DNA of 64,000 nucleotides from contig SCRJ01000140.1 of assembly GCA_004298115.1 (NCBI GenBank), positions 28,974 to 92,973 on the forward strand, written 5' to 3'. A model generated the notes under the pieces. That model was not told the origin of the DNA and did not search any database. It saw only the letters and a list, made by a program, of their open reading frames with translations. Positions 26,724 to 36,571 of this stretch are shown piece after piece. Both the position numbers and the translations under genes were made by a program. Position 1 is the stretch's first letter, and every line of letters begins with the position of its first letter. This DNA is from Acidobacteriota bacterium (GTDB taxonomy: Bacteria; Acidobacteriota; Thermoanaerobaculia; Thermoanaerobaculales; Thermoanaerobaculaceae).

Positions 26724-27448
26724 GCCGGGATCCCCGCGGCGGCGGAGCCTTCCACCAGGGCGCCCTTGTCGAGGTGGAGCACAACCCCGGCGCGCTCCGC
26801 GGCGCGGGGGTCGTGCGTGACCATCAGGATGGTCTTGCCGTGTTCGCGCACGAGGCGGCCGAGCAGCTCCATGATCTCGTCGGCGCTCTTGCGGTCAAGG
26901 TCTCCGGTCGGCTCGTCGGCGAGCAGGAACGTCGCGTCGGCGACGATCGCCCGGGCGATCGCGACGCGTTGCTCCTGGCCGCCGGAGAGCTGGCGCGGGT
27001 AATGGTCCATCCGGTCGAGCAGGCCGACGACGCCCAGAGCGACCTCGACGTGCCGCCGCCGCTGGGCCTTGGAGAGTCTCGTGAGCAGCAGCGGCAGCTC
27101 GACGTTGGCGAACGCCGTGAGCACCGGGATCAGGTTGTACATCTGGAATACGAAGCCGACGTGGCGGGCTCGCCATGCGGTGAGCTTGGCGGCGGACATG
27201 TGCGTGATCTCGTCGCCCGCCACGGTGATGCTCCCCGACGTCGGCAGGTCGAGCCCTCCCAGCAGGTTCAGGAGGGTGGTCTTACCCGACCCCGACGGAC
27301 CCATGAAGGCGACGAACTCGCCCTGCTCGACGTCGAGGTTGAGGCCCTGCAGGACGTCGATCTCCTCGCTGCCGCGCCGGTACTTCTTGTCCAGGTGGCG
27401 TACCCGGATGAGACCGCCGCCGTTCCCCTCGCCGTCCACTCTGACCAT
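26720..27448 (-). CDS. ABC transporter ATP-binding protein, LolD/MacB type
   Basis: A 242-residue ATPase. Walker A is GPSGSGKTTLLNLLGG, the Q-loop is in FVFQMYNLIPVLTAFANVE, the signature is LSGGQEQRVAIARAI, Walker B is ATFLLADEPTGDLD, and the switch His is in MVTHDP. QMYNLIP is characteristic of the LolD/FtsE/MacB subfamily that powers extracytoplasmic mechanical work. The LSGGQEQ variant replaces the more common LSGGQQQ. It lies between the adaptor gene, 57 bp upstream, and the permeases. Confidence 0.93.
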   Translation of the reverse strand: MVRVDGEGNGGGLIRVRHLDKKYRRGSEEIDVLQGLNLDVEQGEFVAFMGPSGSGKTTLLNLLGGLDLPTSGSITVAGDEITHMSAAKLTAWRARHVGFVFQMYNLIPVLTAFANVELPLLLTRLSKAQRRRHVEVALGVVGLLDRMDHYPRQLSGGQEQRVAIARAIVADATFLLADEPTGDLDRKSADEIMELLGRLVREHGKTILMVTHDPRAAERAGVVLHLDKGALVEGSAAAGIPA

Positions 27449-27505
27449 ACCGACCTCCGTCCGGGCGGACCGTGCGCCGCCGCACCCCCGCTGCGAACCT
27501 CCCGT

Positions 27506-28732
27506 CTATCGCACCTTCACCCGTTCCCCGTCCCTCAGGCTCGCGGGCGGGCTGACGACGACCTCGTCGCCGGCCGCGACGCCCGCCGTCACCTCGACGT
27601 TCGAGCCCGCCGCCGCTCCGACGCTCACCGCGCGCCGCTCCACGACGCCATCGCGAACCACGAACACGACGTTCCGGCCGTCGGCCTGACGCACCGCGGC
27701 GTTCGGGACCAGCACGGCGGTGGACGCCTTGGCGCCGCGGGCCTCGTCGGCAAGGAACGAAACCTTCACCCCCATGTCGGGCAGAATCCTGGGGTCGAGC
27801 TTGTCGAGCGAGATCCGCACCTTCACCGTGGCCTTTTGCCGGTCGGCGGTCGGGATGACCGTCCGCACCTTCGCCGGGATGTGCCACTCCGGGTAGGCGT
27901 CGAGCACGGCGTCCACGCGTTGCCCGGGGACCACCCGCGCGATGTACGACTCGTTCACGTCGACCTCGATCTCGAGCGAGGCCATGTCCACGATCGTGGC
28001 GATCCCCGTGCGCGTGAACCCGCCGCCGGCGGAGACCGGCGACACCATCTCGCCGCGCTGCGCGTCCTTGGACACGACCATGCCGGCGAACGGCGCCCGC
28101 ACCGTGCAGTTGTCCACGTCCTGAACCGCCACCCCCACTTGCGCATCGGCGGCCCGCACCTGCTCGCGCACGGCGTCGATCTGCGCGCGCAGGCTCTCGG
28201 CGCTCGTGCGCGCCTGGTCGAGCGCCTGCACCGTCGCGACGCCGTCGCGCTCGAGGTCGCGCTGGCGCTGCAGCTCGCGCTCGGCGTTGGCCAGGTTCAC
28301 TTCGAGGCTCGCGACCTGGGCCGCGGTCGCGTCGCGCGACGTCCGCGCCGCAACCAGGCGGCGCTGCGCGTCGGCGTCGTCGAGACGGGCGAGGATCTGG
28401 CCCTCGCCCACCGGCATCCCTTCGTCGACGTACACGTCCACGACCCGCGCCGTGATCTTGGCGGCAACGGTGGCGCGCCGGCGCGGCGTGATGTAGCCGC
28501 TGGCGTTCAGCAGCGCGACCGCGCCGCCGGGGCCGGCAGGCCTGGCGGCGGCGGTCTCCACGACCGGCGTCCCGCGGAAGAGCCCCAGCGCCGCCGCGGC
28601 CACCGCGGCGAGCGCGACGACCGCGGCCGCGGCGAGGAGCCACCTCGCCCCGCCGCCCTTCGGCGTGCGGTCGCGATCGTCGATCCTCAGCGCGGAAAGG
28701 TCCGCCCCCCCGGTACCCCTGCTCTCGGCCAT
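27506..28732 (-). CDS. Periplasmic adaptor protein, MacA/HlyD type
   Basis: A 408-residue membrane-fusion protein from ATG 28732. A single N-terminal helix (LLAAAAVVALAAVAAAALG) anchors it. A split lipoyl domain is visible (NASGYITPRRRATVAAKITARVVDVYVDEGMPV and VRAPFAGMVVSKDAQRGEMVSP), with a predicted coiled-coil hairpin of about 100 residues between (LEVNLANAERELQRQRDLERDG). Beta-barrel and membrane-proximal domains follow. With the ATPase and two permeases downstream it forms a MacAB-like exporter; the outer membrane channel is not encoded nearby. Confidence 0.9.
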   Translation of the reverse strand: MAESRGTGGADLSALRIDDRDRTPKGGGARWLLAAAAVVALAAVAAAALGLFRGTPVVETAAARPAGPGGAVALLNASGYITPRRRATVAAKITARVVDVYVDEGMPVGEGQILARLDDADAQRRLVAARTSRDATAAQVASLEVNLANAERELQRQRDLERDGVATVQALDQARTSAESLRAQIDAVREQVRAADAQVGVAVQDVDNCTVRAPFAGMVVSKDAQRGEMVSPVSAGGGFTRTGIATIVDMASLEIEVDVNESYIARVVPGQRVDAVLDAYPEWHIPAKVRTVIPTADRQKATVKVRISLDKLDPRILPDMGVKVSFLADEARGAKASTAVLVPNAAVRQADGRNVVFVVRDGVVERRAVSVGAAAGSNVEVTAGVAAGDEVVVSPPASLRDGERVKVR

Positions 28733-28749
28733 CCTGACGCTCCTCCCGC

Positions 28750-29676
28750 TCACGGCCGCGGCCGCCGGTCGCCCCCACGGCTCCCGCCGGCCGCCGCCTC
28801 GTCCGGCCATGATACGCACGCTCGGCCCGGTCGGTCCCGCGTCAGGAACTCGAGGAGCGCCGGGGCCGCGCGCCGCCAGTCCGCCCAGCGGTGTCGGGCG
28901 CCGGGGATCGAGGCCGCGTCCACGGCGATGCCGCGCGCCCGCAGCGCGGCGATCAGATCCTCGGCGCCCGGCTCCCACTTGTCGGCCGAGCCGGTCCTGA
29001 CGTACAGCGGCGGCACCCGGCCGGGATCGGCGGCCGCGACGATGCGGAACAGGTCGTTGGCCTCGAAGCGGCTCTCCGCGCGGCTCCGGCCGAAGACGGG
29101 CTCGAGCAGGCGCCTGCGCCACCAGGTGCGGTCCTTCTCGTAGCGATCCCAGGCGAGCGGCTGCACCCACGGCGCCAGCGCGGCCGCGCGGCCGAAGACC
29201 TCGGGGTGGCGGAGCGCCATCTTGAGCGCCCCGTAGCCGCCCATCGAGATCCCCCACACCGAGCGCCGCGCCCGGCTGCCTCCGGCGCCCGGATAGCGCC
29301 GTTCCAGCTCCGGCACCAGGTCGTCGGCGACGAAGCTCTCCATCTCGGCGCGCGGGCTGTCGACGATGAACGTCCCCCGGTGGCGCGGGCTGGCGATGAC
29401 CACCGCAGGGATCGCCCCGCCCTCCATCATCCCGGCCGCGAGGTCGGCGAGACCGTGCCGCCGGAAGGAGGTCTCGCTCCCCCAGCCGTCGTGCAGGAAG
29501 ACCATCAGCAGGGCCGGCTCGCCGGGTCTCCACCCGGCCGGGAGGAGCACCTCCGTCGGCACGCCCGCGCCGGCGTGTGCCCCGTGCAGCACGACCCGCA
29601 CGGCGCGCATCCCCGCGCCCGCCGCCGGCTGGCAGGCCAACAGCGCCGCCGCACCCGTGAGAAACCACCGCCCCAT
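28750..29676 (-). CDS. Secreted esterase, esterase D/PHB-depolymerase-like (possible lipoprotein)
   Basis: A 308-residue alpha/beta hydrolase. From ATG 29676 a short signal sequence contains LLAC (Cys15), a possible lipobox. The nucleophile elbow is GISMGGYG with Ser144, in the context SVWGISMGGYGALKMAL typical of the esterase D and antigen 85-like group. The Asp is probably in RTGSADKWEPG and the His in GARHRWADW. The last about 25 residues are low-complexity and probably disordered. It sits 17 bp upstream of the adaptor gene and may share a promoter with the exporter. Substrate unknown. Confidence 0.8.
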   Translation of the reverse strand: MGRWFLTGAAALLACQPAAGAGMRAVRVVLHGAHAGAGVPTEVLLPAGWRPGEPALLMVFLHDGWGSETSFRRHGLADLAAGMMEGGAIPAVVIASPRHRGTFIVDSPRAEMESFVADDLVPELERRYPGAGGSRARRSVWGISMGGYGALKMALRHPEVFGRAAALAPWVQPLAWDRYEKDRTWWRRRLLEPVFGRSRAESRFEANDLFRIVAAADPGRVPPLYVRTGSADKWEPGAEDLIAALRARGIAVDAASIPGARHRWADWRRAAPALLEFLTRDRPGRACVSWPDEAAAGGSRGGDRRPRP

Positions 29677-29785
29677 TACAGACGGCAAGCGGCGGCCGGG
29701 GCGCGACATTCCGCCACCGGGACGCGTCCGGCCGCGGTCACGGGCTAGAATGCAGGGGCTGAGGGCCGTGTCCGCGGGAGGGTGC

Positions 29786-30742
29786 ATGTCGCTCGAACTG
29801 GCGCGCGAGGTTCTGACGACTGAGGCCGAGGCGATCCTGCGCGTGCGGGACCGCTTGGACGCAGCGTTCCTGCAGGCGGTCGACGTGCTCGTCGCCTGCC
29901 AGGGCCGGGTCGTATGGACCGGTATGGGCAAGTCCGGGATCATCTGTCGTAAGCTCGCGGCCACCATGGCGTCGACCGGGACGCCGGCGTTGTTCCTCCA
30001 CCCGGCCGAGGCGATCCACGGCGACATCGGAATGGTCGCCGCCGGCGACGTCGTCGTCGCGGTCTCGAACTCCGGCGAGACCGACGAGCTCGTCCGCCTC
30101 GTGGAGTACCTCAAGCGCCTCGACAACCGCCTGATCGCGATCACCTCCAACCCCGCCTCGACGCTCGCGGGCCATGCCGACGTCCACCTCAACCTGGGCG
30201 TGGATCGCGAGGCGTGCCCCCTGAACCTCGCCCCGACGGCCTCGACGACCGCCTCGCTGGCCCTGGGCGACGCCCTCGCGATGGCGGTATCCGTTCGCAA
30301 GGGCTTCAACCCGCAGGACTTCGCACAGCTCCACCCGGGCGGCAAGCTGGGGAAGAAGCTGCTGACCGCCGGGGACCTGATGCACGGCGGCGACCAGGTC
30401 CCGCGCGTGGCGGCGGACACCCCGATGAAGGACGTGATCTACGAGATGTCGCGCAAGGGGCTCGGGATCACCACGGTGCAGGACGGCGACGGCCGCCTCC
30501 TCGGCGTGATCACCGACGGCGATCTCCGGCGCCTGATGGAGGCCGATGCCGACCCTCTCGCCCGCAGCGCCGCCGAGGTGATGCACCCCGGAGGAGTGAC
30601 GATCGCTCCCGGAACCCTGGCGACCGGCGCTCTGCGCCTGCTCGAGACCCGGCGGATCACGTCGCTGATCGTCGCCGGCCCGGACGGCCGCGTGGCCGGA
30701 ATGCTGCACATCCACGACCTTTGGGGCGTCGGGTTGTTCTGA
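29786..30742 (+). CDS. kdsD: Arabinose-5-phosphate isomerase (KdsD/KpsF family)
   Basis: A 318-residue protein from ATG 29786, preceded by GGGAGGG. The N-terminal SIS domain (about 30-180) has GMGKSGIICRKLAATMASTGTPA and VVAVSNSGETDELVRL, the sugar-phosphate loops. Two CBS domains (about 200-318) follow, containing MSRKGLGITTVQDGDGRLLGVITDGDLRR. The enzyme converts ribulose 5-phosphate to arabinose 5-phosphate, the first step of Kdo synthesis, so the organism probably makes LPS. It is divergent from the esterase gene. Confidence 0.93.
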   Translation: MSLELAREVLTTEAEAILRVRDRLDAAFLQAVDVLVACQGRVVWTGMGKSGIICRKLAATMASTGTPALFLHPAEAIHGDIGMVAAGDVVVAVSNSGETDELVRLVEYLKRLDNRLIAITSNPASTLAGHADVHLNLGVDREACPLNLAPTASTTASLALGDALAMAVSVRKGFNPQDFAQLHPGGKLGKKLLTAGDLMHGGDQVPRVAADTPMKDVIYEMSRKGLGITTVQDGDGRLLGVITDGDLRRLMEADADPLARSAAEVMHPGGVTIAPGTLATGALRLLETRRITSLIVAGPDGRVAGMLHIHDLWGVGLF

Positions 30743-30798
30743 CGGCCCGGCCCGGGTACGGTCGCGGCGCGGCCGGCGGGAGCGCCGGACCCGGCCCC

Positions 30799-30827
30799 TT
30801 GTCAGCCGGCCGCAATCGAGGCACAAT
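30799..30827 (+). promoter_or_regulatory. Promoter of the fadN-fadA operon
   Basis: TTGTCA (30799-30804), a 17-bp spacer, then CACAAT (30822-30827). The palindromic operator begins at the last base of the -10, so a bound protein would block initiation. Confidence 0.55.
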
Positions 30828-30840
30828 GAACGGGCGTTCA
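30827..30840. promoter_or_regulatory. Palindromic operator upstream of fadN, TGAACGGGCGTTCA
   Basis: Perfect 6-bp arms (TGAACG/CGTTCA) with a 2-bp centre. The same palindrome, with the same flank CACAA, recurs at 38653-38666. The form resembles TetR-family operators of fatty-acid degradation genes. No regulator gene lies in the window. Confidence 0.6.
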
Positions 30841-30902
30841 GTCGCGGCGGTTTGGGGGGATGAAGATCCGCTGGCCGGCCGGGACGGGCAAAGGAGATAT
30901 CC

Positions 30903-33320
30903 ATGCGCAGGGAGATCCGCAAAGTCGGGGTGCTTGGTGCTGGCGTGATGGGCTCCGGGATCGCCGCACACCTCGCAAACGCCAACGTGCCGGTGCTGCT
31001 GCTCGACATCGTCCCGCCTCAGCTCACACCGGAGGACGAGAAGGCCGGCCTCACCCGCAGCGACCGGCGATTCCGCAACAAGCTGGCGCTCGCCGGCATC
31101 GAGAACATCAGGACGTCGCGGCCGTCCCTCCTCTACTCCAAGCGCTTCCTCCCCCTCATTTCCGCCGGCAACTTCGAGGACGACTGGGACAAGCTGGCCG
31201 ACTGCGACTGGATCGTCGAGGTCGTGGTCGAGCGCCTCGACATCAAGAAGCAGGTGTTCGAACGCCTGGAAAAGGTGCGCCGCCCGGGCGCGATCGTCTC
31301 GTCGAACACCTCGGGACTGCCGATCAAGCAGATGGTCGAGGGTCGCTCCGACGACTTCCGCAAGAACTTCCTCGTCACTCACTTCTTCAACCCCGTCCGT
31401 TACATGCGCCTGCTCGAGGTGATCGCCGGCGAGGAGACCGACCCGGAGATCGTCGCGTTCATGAGCGACTACGGCCAGTTCCTCCTCGGCAAGGGAGTCG
31501 TGTTCGGCAAGGACACGCCGAACTTCGTCGCCAACCGCATCGGCGTGTACGGACTGATGGCGACGGTGCACGCGATGGTCGAGATGGGCTACCAGGTGGA
31601 CGAGGTGGACGCGATCACCGGGCCGGCGCTGGCGCGCCCGAAGAGCGCCTCGTTCGGCACCGTCGACCTCGTCGGGCTCGACACCATGGTGCACGTGGTC
31701 CGCACGCTGCGCGAGGAGTGTCCCGACGACGAGGGGCAGCCGGCGTTCGCCGTGCCCGAGTTCGTCACCAAGATGGTCGAGAACAAGCAGCTCGGCCGCA
31801 AGACGAAGGCCGGCTTCTTCAAGCGCGAGAAGGGCCCCAAGGGCGAGAACGTGGACTTCACCCTCGACTGGCAGACCGGCCAGTACCGCCCCAAGGCCAA
31901 GCTCGACGCCCCGTCGCTCAAGCAGGCCAAGGGGATCCACGACGCCGGCGCGCGCATCAAGGCGGTGGTCAACGCCGACGACCGCGCCGGCGCGTTCGCC
32001 TGGCGCGTGACGCGCGATGCCCTCGCCTACTCCTCCCGCCGCCTCGGCGAGATCTCCGACACGATCGTCGACATCGACCACGGGCTCACCTGGGGCTTCA
32101 ACTGGGACCTCGGCCCGTTCGAGACCTGGGATGCGCTCGGCGTGGCCGACACGGTCAAGCGGATGAAGGCCGAGGGCGTCGAGCCGGCGGCGTGGGTCCC
32201 CGAGATGCTGGAGTCCGGCGCCGGAAGCTTCTACCGCGACGGCCTCGACGGCCGTGAGTACTACGACCCGCGCAGCAAGGGCTACCGGCTGGTGCCGCGG
32301 CCCGCGAGCTTCCTCGTCCTGCGCGAGATCAAGCGCCGCACGCCGGCGGTGTTCGAGAACGCCGGCGCGTCCGTCGTCGACCTCGGCGACGGGGTGGCGT
32401 GCGTCGAATTCCACTCGGCGCTGCAGCCGAAGATGAACCCGATCGACGACGACATCATGGACGTGGTCCACCGGGCGATCGGCATCGCGGAGAAGGATTT
32501 CCGCGGACTGGTGATCCACCACCAGGGGGAGCAGTTCTGCGCCGGCGCCAACCTGCTGATGATGCTCGAGGGGGCGATGAGTCAGCAGTGGAAGGCGATC
32601 GACACCATGATCCGGAAGTTTCAGGGGATGACGATGGGCCTGCGCTACGCCCGCGTGCCCGTGGTCACCGCGCCGTTCGGCTACACCTTCGGCGGCGGCG
32701 CCGAGATCACGATGGCGGGCGACCGCGTCTGCGCTCTCGCCGAGACCTACATGGGCCTGATCGAGGTCGGCGTCGGCCTCCTGCCCGCGGGCGGCGGCCA
32801 CGTTTTCATGCTCCAGCGCGTCCTCGACGGCCTCGACGAGCCGATCCTGTCGAACCTCCCGTTCATCCGCAAGGCGTTCGAGGACATCGCCATGGCGAAG
32901 GTCGGGACCTCCGCGGAGGAAGCCCGCGAGCTCAAGTACCTGCGGCCGATCGATCACGTCGAGATGAACAAAGATCAGCAACTGTGGACCGCGAAGCGGA
33001 TGGCGATCGCCATGGCCGAGGAAGGGTACCGGCCGCCTCTGCCGCGCACCTTCTTCCTGCCCGGACGCGAGGGGCTGGCCACGATCCAAACACTGCTCCA
33101 CAACATGAAGATCACCCACTGGATCTCCTCGCACGACGAGAAGATCGCGACCCACGTCGGCAACATCCTGTGCGGCGGCGACACGACCATCAACAACGCC
33201 GTGACCGAGGAGGCGATCCTCGACCTCGAGCGCGAGGCGTTCCTCTCGCTGCTCGGCGAGCCCAAGTCGATCGAGCGGATCCAGTACATGCTGATCAACA
33301 ACAAGCCGTTGCGGAACTGA
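30903..33320 (+). CDS. fadN: 3-hydroxyacyl-CoA dehydrogenase/enoyl-CoA hydratase fusion (FadN-like)
   Basis: An 805-residue bifunctional enzyme with the dehydrogenase first, as in Bacillus FadN and opposite to E. coli FadB. The NAD-binding motif is [37 protein letters not shown] holds the catalytic His. The C-terminal crotonase domain has [14 protein letters not shown] for the oxyanion hole and [17 protein letters not shown] with the catalytic Glu. It performs the hydration and oxidation steps of beta-oxidation. The ATG follows AAGGAG at good spacing. It is co-transcribed with the thiolase gene, 14 bp downstream. Confidence 0.93.
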   Translation: MRREIRKVGVLGAGVMGSGIAAHLANANVPVLLLDIVPPQLTPEDEKAGLTRSDRRFRNKLALAGIENIRTSRPSLLYSKRFLPLISAGNFEDDWDKLADCDWIVEVVVERLDIKKQVFERLEKVRRPGAIVSSNTSGLPIKQMVEGRSDDFRKNFLVTHFFNPVRYMRLLEVIAGEETDPEIVAFMSDYGQFLLGKGVVFGKDTPNFVANRIGVYGLMATVHAMVEMGYQVDEVDAITGPALARPKSASFGTVDLVGLDTMVHVVRTLREECPDDEGQPAFAVPEFVTKMVENKQLGRKTKAGFFKREKGPKGENVDFTLDWQTGQYRPKAKLDAPSLKQAKGIHDAGARIKAVVNADDRAGAFAWRVTRDALAYSSRRLGEISDTIVDIDHGLTWGFNWDLGPFETWDALGVADTVKRMKAEGVEPAAWVPEMLESGAGSFYRDGLDGREYYDPRSKGYRLVPRPASFLVLREIKRRTPAVFENAGASVVDLGDGVACVEFHSALQPKMNPIDDDIMDVVHRAIGIAEKDFRGLVIHHQGEQFCAGANLLMMLEGAMSQQWKAIDTMIRKFQGMTMGLRYARVPVVTAPFGYTFGGGAEITMAGDRVCALAETYMGLIEVGVGLLPAGGGHVFMLQRVLDGLDEPILSNLPFIRKAFEDIAMAKVGTSAEEARELKYLRPIDHVEMNKDQQLWTAKRMAIAMAEEGYRPPLPRTFFLPGREGLATIQTLLHNMKITHWISSHDEKIATHVGNILCGGDTTINNAVTEEAILDLEREAFLSLLGEPKSIERIQYMLINNKPLRN

Positions 33321-33334
33321 AGGGAGCCTTGCCA

Positions 33335-34498
33335 ATGCCCAAAGCCGTGATCGTTTCCTACGCCCGCACCCCAATCGGCCGCGCCAAGAAGGGCAGCCTC
33401 AAGGACACTCGGCCGGAGGAGTTCGCCGCGCCGATGCTCCAGGCGCTCGTCAAGCGCACGCCCGGGCTCGAGCCCGCGATGGTGGACGACGTCATGCTCG
33501 GTTGCGCGATGCCCGAAGCCGAGCAGGGCATGAACGTCGCCCGCATGATCTCGCTCTTGGCCGGCTTCCCAGTCGAGGTTCCGGCCACCACGATCAACCG
33601 CTTCTGCTCCTCCGGATCGCAATCGATCGCCTGGGCCGCCGACGTCATCCGCTCCGGCAACGCCGACATCATCGTCGCCGGCGGTGTCGAGTCGATGTCG
33701 ATGGTGGCGATGGGCGGCAACAAGATCATCGCCGACCCGGCGCTCGTCGACGCGATTCCCAACGCCTACACCTCGATGGGCACCACCGCCGAGGTCGTCG
33801 CCCGCCAGTTCGGGATCGGCCGCGAGGAGCAGGACGCGTTCGCCCTACGCTCCCACCAACGCGCCGCCGCCGCGATCGCGGCCGGCAAGTTCAGGGACGA
33901 GATCGTGCCGCTGCACGTCCGCACCATGGACAACGGCGCGTGGCGCGAGTTCGACTTCGACACCGACGAGGGGCCGCGCGCCGACACCTCGCTCGCGGCG
34001 CTCGCGAAGCTCAAGCCGGCGTTCGACCCGCGCGGCACCGTCACCGCCGGCAACTCCTCGCAGATCAACGACGGCGCCGGCGCCGTCGTGATCATGTCGG
34101 ACACCAAAGCGGCCGAGCTCGGCCTCGAGCCGGTGGCGTTCGTTCAGAGCTGGGCCGTCGCGGGCGTCCCGCCCGACGTCATGGGCATCGGCCCGGCCAA
34201 GGCGGTGCCGAAGCTGCTGGCCAAGACCGGCCTCTCGCTCGCCGACATCGACCTCATCGAGATCAACGAGGCGTTCGCCAGCCAGTCGGTCTACTGCACC
34301 CGCGAGCTCGGCCTCGACCCCGAGAGGACCAACGTCAACGGCGGCGCGATCGCCACCGGCCACCCGCTCGGCGCGACCGGCGCGGTGCTGACCTGCAAGA
34401 TCCTCGGCGAGATGAAGCGCCGCAACGCCAAGCGCGGCATCGTCACCATGTGCATCGGCGGCGGCATGGGTTTCGCCTACCTGCTCGAGCGCCCGTAG
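33335..34498 (+). CDS. fadA: Acetyl-CoA acyltransferase (thiolase, FadA)
   Basis: A 387-residue thiolase from ATG 33335. The nucleophilic Cys is in [17 protein letters not shown] (about residue 91). [26 protein letters not shown] and the second active-site Cys in [13 protein letters not shown] are all present. It cleaves 3-ketoacyl-CoA to acetyl-CoA and a shortened acyl-CoA. With the upstream multifunctional enzyme it completes the beta-oxidation spiral, apart from the acyl-CoA dehydrogenase, which is not in the window. Confidence 0.95.
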   Translation: MPKAVIVSYARTPIGRAKKGSLKDTRPEEFAAPMLQALVKRTPGLEPAMVDDVMLGCAMPEAEQGMNVARMISLLAGFPVEVPATTINRFCSSGSQSIAWAADVIRSGNADIIVAGGVESMSMVAMGGNKIIADPALVDAIPNAYTSMGTTAEVVARQFGIGREEQDAFALRSHQRAAAAIAAGKFRDEIVPLHVRTMDNGAWREFDFDTDEGPRADTSLAALAKLKPAFDPRGTVTAGNSSQINDGAGAVVIMSDTKAAELGLEPVAFVQSWAVAGVPPDVMGIGPAKAVPKLLAKTGLSLADIDLIEINEAFASQSVYCTRELGLDPERTNVNGGAIATGHPLGATGAVLTCKILGEMKRRNAKRGIVTMCIGGGMGFAYLLERP

Positions 34499-34523
34499 CG
34501 AGAGCGGCCGGCGCGCGAGGCGA

Positions 34524-34554
34524 AGGGGCCCGCAGTCGCGGGCCCCTGTTCTTT
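34524..34554 (+). terminator. Rho-independent terminator of the fadN-fadA operon
   Basis: Perfect 10-bp stem AGGGGCCCGC (34524-34533)/GCGGGCCCCT (34538-34547), a 4-nt loop, then GTTCTTT. It lies 25 bp after the thiolase stop and just before the converging secreted-protein gene. Confidence 0.85.
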
Positions 34555-34576
34555 CGGCGCCGGAAGCGGCGGCGAG

Positions 34577-35839
34577 TCACCGCTTCGGGTTGTACGGTTC
34601 GTAGCACTTGCCCTGGAGGTCGTAGACGATTCGGAAGACGTTGTTCGATTCGCCGTTGGGGGGCGTCTCCGCCACGTCGTTGTCGTTGTCGAGCCAAAGG
34701 CTCAGGGTGTGCTTCCCGATCGGCAGGTACGCCTGGGTGTTGATCTGCCTCGTTTCGTTCGCCGCCAGGCTCAGCATGCTCTGGATCGAGACGACCTTCG
34801 CGTCCGCCCTGACCCGGTTGAGGAACTTGGCCGGCCCCGTCGGGACGCCCGTGAGGTTCACCATGTCGTACGACAGGTTGAAGGCGCACTCCGAGTTGGG
34901 GGAGCCGTGCATCGCGTCGGCCTCGGTGAGGACGACGCTCCCGCCCCACGGCACGAACTTGCCGCCCGCGCCGCCGATCGCGCCGCCGATCGTGATCCCC
35001 TTCTGGCTCGTGATGTCCGGCATCGGCTTCGGGGCCAGGATCTCGAAGTCCTTCCAGCCGCTGCTGAACGTCGTGATCCCCGGTTGCAGCTCCTCGCAGT
35101 AGACGCCGACCTTGTAGAGGCCGGGGCCGAGCGCCGCCGGGATCTTCACGGTGAGCTTCGCCGCCGTCCAGGCCACGACCTGGAGGTGGTTCTCCCCGCC
35201 CTTGTTGATGCACGGGACCTTCGTGCCCTGGGTCGGGCCCCAGGTCCCGTTCATCTCGAAGGTGTCGCCCGCGAAGCCGGAGCTCTTGCTCAGCGACGCG
35301 AGGTTGATGCCGCAGTTCTGGCCCGGCCCGCCGGGCGGCGGCCCGAGCGTCCCGCCGGTCTTGAAGCTGAACGCGCACCACGGGCTCCACGGTCCGGCCT
35401 GGATGGCGCTCATCCCCGGCGCGGAGGCGGTCTGCGTCCCCCGGACCCGCCACCGCCCCTTGTTGTCGCCGGGGAACGTGAACGTCGCCGTGGTGGCGCC
35501 CGACGTCGAGACGAGCTGCGGCGGCCCGACCTCGCTGTCCCAGTGCCCCACCTGACGGCAGTCGAAGCAGTCCACCTCGACCTGATATCCGTTGGACGGC
35601 GGCGCCGCGTTCCAGACGAAGTCGAGGACCCTGGGATAGTTGTGAAGTACGGCGCCACACGCCGGCCGGACCTGCACCGGCGCGCCGAGGCCCGGTTGCC
35701 TCAGGACCGGTGGGGCCTTCTCGACCTTGGTGACGGCCTGCGGCGGAGCGGCGAGGGCCACTCCCACCGCGAGGAACACGAGCACCGGTGCGATCGCCAG
35801 CACCGCGCTCACCCTCCCTGCGGACACCTTGACTCTCAC
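34577..35839 (-). CDS. Secreted protein with C-terminal CARDB-like domain
   Basis: A 420-residue secreted protein of unknown role. I chose GTG 35839, which follows AAAGGAG and gives a clean signal peptide (SAVLAIAPVLVFLAVGVALA). The mature part is beta-rich: a first domain with PRVLDFVWNAAPPSNGYQVEVDCFDC and WRVRGTQTAS resembles a fibronectin-like fold. Cysteines are spaced as if in disulfides. The end (GKHTLSLWLDNDNDVAETPPNGESNNVFRI) matches CARDB adhesion-type domains, including the acidic loop. Likely extracellular or periplasmic and binding other molecules. Confidence 0.7.
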   Translation of the reverse strand: MRVKVSAGRVSAVLAIAPVLVFLAVGVALAAPPQAVTKVEKAPPVLRQPGLGAPVQVRPACGAVLHNYPRVLDFVWNAAPPSNGYQVEVDCFDCRQVGHWDSEVGPPQLVSTSGATTATFTFPGDNKGRWRVRGTQTASAPGMSAIQAGPWSPWCAFSFKTGGTLGPPPGGPGQNCGINLASLSKSSGFAGDTFEMNGTWGPTQGTKVPCINKGGENHLQVVAWTAAKLTVKIPAALGPGLYKVGVYCEELQPGITTFSSGWKDFEILAPKPMPDITSQKGITIGGAIGGAGGKFVPWGGSVVLTEADAMHGSPNSECAFNLSYDMVNLTGVPTGPAKFLNRVRADAKVVSIQSMLSLAANETRQINTQAYLPIGKHTLSLWLDNDNDVAETPPNGESNNVFRIVYDLQGKCYEPYNPKR

Positions 35840-36159
35840 CTTGCGACTCCTTTCTCCTCCGGGCATCTCCTGGCGGCAACTCGGAGGGATCCGCAACGAG
35901 CGCATCCTCGTTGCGCTAGATTGGATCTCGACGCGGCTTGCCCGTGAGGCCACGGGGCGGCCCCGTGTACGAGCGACCCGTCGAATCGCCTGCGCGCTCC
36001 CGTGTCCCCGTTCCTCCCCGGAGGGGGCGGTTCGCCACGCCACCTCCAACAGGACAAACGACGCGGCGGCTCCGGACCGCACAGGCCCGGCCTCGAACCG
36101 GTCCCCTCGGGTGCGCGGGATCGGGCGATGACGGTGTCACCCGGGGCCCGACGACCGGA
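35840..36159. other. Intergenic region with a 9-bp inverted repeat
   Basis: A 320-bp gap between the secreted-protein start and the YraN stop. It holds CGCAACGAG (35892-35900)/CTCGTTGCG (35907-35915), a perfect 9-bp stem with a 6-nt loop, in the leader of the secreted-protein gene. No U-tract follows, so it could be an operator or a leader hairpin. I see no other gene. Confidence 0.5.
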
Positions 36160-36543
36160 CTACGTCGTTCCGTCCGCGCGGAAGGCGGCCCGGAGGTGGC
36201 GGAGGCGCGGGATCCATCCCCGGCCCTCCACGGCGATCACGTCGAAGCGGCACGGCGGGGCGGCGTCCCCGCGGTGGCTCAGGTAGACCCGGGCCAGACG
36301 CACCATCCGCCGCTGCTTTTCCGGCGTGACGGCGTCCTCGGGCGACCCGGCGCCGGTCCCGGTCCGGGTCTTGACCTCGACGAACACCAGGGTTGTGCCG
36401 TCCCAGGCGACGATGTCGATCTCGCCGAGCGGGCAGCGCCAGTTGCGTGCCTCGATGCGGTAGCCCTTGAGCCTCAGGAACAGGGCGGCGACCGTCTCCC
36501 CGCCCCTGGCGACTCGGCGGCGGCGGTCACGGTGGAGGCCCAT
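36160..36543 (-). CDS. yraN: YraN family (UPF0102) endonuclease-like protein
   Basis: A 127-residue protein of the PD-(D/E)xK-like fold. It has GETVAALFLRLKGYRIEARNWRCPLGEIDIVAWDGTTLVFVEVKTR: the Glu-Ile-Asp and the Glu-Val-Lys are the predicted catalytic acids and lysine. The family is common in bacteria and is suspected to act in DNA processing, but without a firm function. It follows the Fe-S oxidoreductase gene by 28 bp on the same strand. Confidence 0.88.
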   Translation of the reverse strand: MGLHRDRRRRVARGGETVAALFLRLKGYRIEARNWRCPLGEIDIVAWDGTTLVFVEVKTRTGTGAGSPEDAVTPEKQRRMVRLARVYLSHRGDAAPPCRFDVIAVEGRGWIPRLRHLRAAFRADGTT

Positions 36544-36571
36544 CGCGCGGCGGCCGGGACCCGCTCGCCCT

